In this document: positions 24,880 through 27,242 of the stretch, one piece after another
Numbering within the stretch: position 1 is the stretch's first letter
Layout: each line of letters opens with the position of its first letter
Assembly (NCBI GenBank): GCA_027489195.1
Contig: JAIYAG010000198.1
Location: 1-27,242, forward strand
Reading direction: 5' to 3'
Length of the DNA: 27,242 nt
From: Burkholderiales bacterium
GTDB lineage: Bacteria; Pseudomonadota; Gammaproteobacteria; Burkholderiales; Burkholderiaceae_E
Translations under genes and position numbers: made by a program
The notes under the pieces: generated by a model
Told to the model about the DNA's origin: nothing
Databases searched by the model: none
What the model saw: only the letters and a program-made list of their open reading frames with translations

Positions 24880-25620
24880 ATGAGCTACACGCTGCACTAC
24901 GATCGCTGGATGCCGGACGAGCCGGCTGCCGTCCGCGTCCTCGCCCGGCGCAAGCTCGCCGAATACGTCGACCTGCTGCCCCCGCGGACCGACGCCGCGG
25001 TCGTGGACATGGGCAGCGGGCCGGGGTTGCTCGCGCTCGCGCTCTCGGAGCGCGGCTATACCAACGTCATCAGCTTCGACGCCGACGCGGGGCAGGCCGC
25101 CGGCGGCCGACGGCTCGGTGTCGACGTGCGGCACGTGCCGGTCGAGGAGACGCTGGCCTTCCTCGCGACGCTCGAGGGACGCATCGAACTCTTCCTGCTG
25201 ATCGACGTGCTCGAGCACATCGATCCCGATGCGCAGGTCGCGGTGCTCGAGGCGATCCGCCGGACGCTCGCGCCGGCGGGCCGCCTGCTGTGCCAGGTGC
25301 CGAACGCCGACTCGCCGGTCGCGATGCGCTATCGATACGTCGACTGGACCCATCGCTGCACGTTCACGACCGAGAGCCTGTCGCACGTGCTGGCGCTCGC
25401 CGGGATGACCGTGACCGGGCTCGCCGACGCACCGCGTCACCGCGTCGGCGGCTTCGGCCGCGGGCCGCGTGCCTGGGCGTGGTACGCGCTCGCGTCCGCG
25501 GTCCGGGCGTCGACCCGGCTCAAGATGCTTCCTTTCGTCGGCAAGGCGGTCGCCTTCGGGGTACCGTTGTCGCCCAACATGCTCGCGGTCGCGACGAGCG
25601 ATGCGCGGTCCGCGCCGTGA
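24880..25620 (+). CDS. Class I SAM-dependent methyltransferase
   Basis: The 246-residue cytoplasmic protein shows SAM motif I VVDMGSGPG (~41-49), an acidic residue after strand 2 (VISFDADAG, ~64-72), DVLEHIDPD (~109-117) and APAGRLLCQVPN. The later WTHRCTFTTESLSHVLALAGM pattern is typical of Methyltransf_11/23-type enzymes in O-antigen and EPS loci. A GAGGTGAGG ribosome site precedes the ATG. With the FkbM enzyme it is the second methyltransferase in the locus, so the repeat unit probably carries more than one methyl group. The stop overlaps the following GTG start. Confidence 0.9.
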   Translation: MSYTLHYDRWMPDEPAAVRVLARRKLAEYVDLLPPRTDAAVVDMGSGPGLLALALSERGYTNVISFDADAGQAAGGRRLGVDVRHVPVEETLAFLATLEGRIELFLLIDVLEHIDPDAQVAVLEAIRRTLAPAGRLLCQVPNADSPVAMRYRYVDWTHRCTFTTESLSHVLALAGMTVTGLADAPRHRVGGFGRGPRAWAWYALASAVRASTRLKMLPFVGKAVAFGVPLSPNMLAVATSDARSAP

Positions 25621-26510
25621 ACCACACGGGACGCCCCGCCCTGGAAGTCCTGGTGTGCACCTACGGGCCGCGGGCCGAGACGCTCGCCTCGCGCCTCCCC
25701 GCGCCGGATCCCCGCGTCGGGTACGTCATCTCGCACCAGTGGCCCGATTCCGATGCGCCCGCGCCCCCCGGGCTGCTCGAGCGCGGCGATCTGAAGTACC
25801 TGCGCCACCGTGATCGTGGCCTGTCGGTCAATCGGAATCACGCGTTGCGCGCCGCGAGCGGTCCGGTCTGCCTGGTCGCCGACGACGACCTCGAGTACCT
25901 GCCGGGCTGGATCGATTCGGTACTCGCGCCGTTCGACGCATCGACCGGTGTCGGCTTCGCGACCTTCATGCTGCTCGATGGCGCGGGTCGGCCGCGCATC
26001 GACGACTACCCGAACGAACCGACCGATCACGACCGCAGGACCATCTTCAAGGTGTGTTCGTGCGAAGTCGCGTTCCGCCTGGATGCGGTACTCGCCGCCG
26101 GTGTCGCCTTCAACCCGCATCTCGGTGTCGGCACGTCGATCGGGCTCGGTGAGGAACTCGTGTTCCTGCGCGATCTGATGGCACAGGGCGTTCGTGGACG
26201 GTGGGTACCGTCTCCGATCGCGCGCCACGACGCCGAGACGACCGGGCCACGGATGGCGCGACGGATCGACGCATCGTTCGCGCAGGTGGCCGGGGCGATG
26301 GCCTGGTGCCGCCGCGGTGCGCTTGCCTATCCGTTCGTGCTGAAGGAGTCCGTGCGGCTGGCACTGGGCAGCGGGTCGCTCGGCAAGGCCCCCGTTCTGG
26401 GCGCTGCGTGGTGGCGAGGGCTCCTGGAAGCGAGGCGGCTCGGGCTGGGTCCCGGACGAGGTGTCGGTCCGCGCAACGCGGGCGGGCCGACTCGGGGCCC
26501 CGCGGACTGA
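25617..26510 (+). CDS. GT-A-like glycosyltransferase, GT2-related
   Basis: The 297-residue protein starts at a GTG overlapping the methyltransferase stop (GTGA). It has a GT-A-like start (LEVLVCTYGPRAETLA), then VGYVISHQWPDSD, RGLSVNRNHALRAASG and an acidic metal-binding site VCLVADDDLEYLPGW (Asp89-91). GEELVFLRDLMAQGVRG lies further on, where GT2 enzymes have the catalytic base (ED/EE region). The early residues differ from classical GT2 VVDDGS, resembling a smaller subgroup with the SxNRNxAL pattern. It probably adds a sugar to the repeat unit; donor unknown. Confidence 0.8.
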   Translation: MNHTGRPALEVLVCTYGPRAETLASRLPAPDPRVGYVISHQWPDSDAPAPPGLLERGDLKYLRHRDRGLSVNRNHALRAASGPVCLVADDDLEYLPGWIDSVLAPFDASTGVGFATFMLLDGAGRPRIDDYPNEPTDHDRRTIFKVCSCEVAFRLDAVLAAGVAFNPHLGVGTSIGLGEELVFLRDLMAQGVRGRWVPSPIARHDAETTGPRMARRIDASFAQVAGAMAWCRRGALAYPFVLKESVRLALGSGSLGKAPVLGAAWWRGLLEARRLGLGPGRGVGPRNAGGPTRGPAD

Positions 26511-26537
26511 CCCCCCGCCCCGACGAGACTGGAACCG

Positions 26538-27242
26538 ATGACCGACCTCGCGATCAACGGCCGCTTCCTGCGCCGCCGCCCCTCCGGCGTGGACCGCTTC
26601 GCGCTGGAGACGATCCGCGCGCTCGACGCGCTGCTCGTCGCCGATGATCCGGCGGTGCGCGACCGGCGGATCGCCCTGCTCGTGCCCACCGACGCGACGC
26701 CCCCGGCCGGACTGCGCCGCGTGACGATCGAGCGCTTCGGCAGACTGCCCGGCCAGGTCTGGGAGCAGGTCGAACTGCCATGGCGGGTCGGCAAGCGGTT
26801 GCTGCTGAATCTGTGCAATACCGCGCCCCTCGCGGTGCGGCGGCAGGCGGTGGTGATCCACGACGCTGCAACCGTACGCGTTCCGCAGGCCTTCACGCCC
26901 GCGTTCCGCGCGACGTACGGGGCGATGATGCCCCGCCTCGGCCGGCGCTCGGCGCATGTGCTGACGGTCTCGGAGTTCTCGCGCGGCGAGCTCGACGCGG
27001 TCTGGGGCATCGGACGCGATCGGGTGACGGTGCTCCCCGAAGGGGCCGAGCACATGCTGCGCACGGCGCCTGACACGACGGTGCTGGAGCGCGAGCGGCT
27101 CGCGCCGGACGGCTATGTGCTCGCGGTGGGCAACCTCACCCCGCACAAGAACCTCGCGACGCTGCTGCGCGCGGCCGGGGTGGGCGGGCGCCTGCCGTTG
27201 GACGTGGTGCTCGCCGGCGGCAGCGATCCGCGGGTGTTTCGC
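26538..27242 (+). CDS. GT-B (family 4/1) glycosyltransferase, 5' part, runs off right edge
   Basis: The frame is open from ATG 26538 to the window end (235 codons). The start has a GGA site just upstream, 27 bp after the previous gene. The N-terminal domain begins LAINGRFLRRRPSGVDRFA, the usual donor/acceptor-side loop of GT4 enzymes (GIxRY-type). VVIHDAA and VLTVSEFSRGEL are also typical of this group. The C-terminal Glycos_transf_1 domain begins near residue 193 (YVLAVGNLTPHKNLATLLRA), where the Lys of the PHKN segment is the conserved phosphate-binding residue. It would add a sugar to the EPS unit in the cytoplasm. About a third of the protein is missing. Confidence 0.88.
   Translation, partial: MTDLAINGRFLRRRPSGVDRFALETIRALDALLVADDPAVRDRRIALLVPTDATPPAGLRRVTIERFGRLPGQVWEQVELPWRVGKRLLLNLCNTAPLAVRRQAVVIHDAATVRVPQAFTPAFRATYGAMMPRLGRRSAHVLTVSEFSRGELDAVWGIGRDRVTVLPEGAEHMLRTAPDTTVLERERLAPDGYVLAVGNLTPHKNLATLLRAAGVGGRLPLDVVLAGGSDPRVFR

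Noticed and set aside
1..27242. CRISPR array, tRNA, insertion sequence or prophage
   Set aside because: No regular spaced repeats, cloverleaf-like segments, transposase or phage motifs were seen, and coding is nearly continuous on one strand.

Overview
The window is about 27.2 kb of very GC-rich DNA (roughly 70% by eye). Every gene reads on the + strand and there are almost no gaps. The gene families (XrtB-type exosortase with EpsD/E/F/G/I/L, DUF3739 filamentous haemagglutinin, DUF2341-ExbB fusion, Porin_5-type porin) point to a Gram-negative betaproteobacterium, probably Burkholderiales. The genus cannot be fixed from the sequence. I see no tRNA, rRNA, CRISPR array, insertion sequence or phage gene, and the longest gap without a gene is about 200 bp.

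Region 1 (2-7094) is a cell-surface module. It starts with the 3' end of a large filamentous-haemagglutinin-type adhesin ending in a DUF3739 region. After a 118-bp gap with GC-rich inverted repeats come a DUF2341/LamG-ExbB proton-channel fusion, ExbD, a TonB-like protein, a beta-barrel porin and a secreted coiled-coil protein. ExbB, ExbD and TonB would form a proton-driven energy-transducing complex, with the porin and adhesin in the outer membrane or on the surface. That the whole row is one machine is inference.

Region 2 (7293-17879) is an exopolysaccharide locus of the Methylobacillus eps type: EpsD (PPIase-like lipoprotein), EpsE (export protein), a WcaJ/EpsB-type undecaprenyl-phosphate sugar phosphotransferase, EpsL (outer-membrane barrel), EpsF and EpsG (chain-length regulator and BY-kinase-like partner), exosortase B, EpsI, a Wzy-like polymerase and an FkbM methyltransferase. 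From epsG onward the genes overlap or nearly touch, which indicates translational coupling.

Region 3 (17872-27242) is the glycan-tailoring part. It holds a secreted 858-residue beta-helix protein (lyase or epimerase candidate), a GT2 glycosyltransferase, a 650-residue HAD-superfamily protein, a Wzx-type flippase, a SAM methyltransferase, a second GT-A-like glycosyltransferase and the 5' part of a GT-B glycosyltransferase cut by the right edge.

Together regions 2 and 3 describe a Wzx/Wzy-dependent pathway: the phosphotransferase primes the lipid carrier, glycosyltransferases and methyltransferases build and decorate the repeat unit, the flippase moves it, the polymerase joins units, EpsF/EpsG set chain length and EpsE/EpsL export the polymer. 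The exosortase has no recognisable PEP-CTERM substrate in this window.
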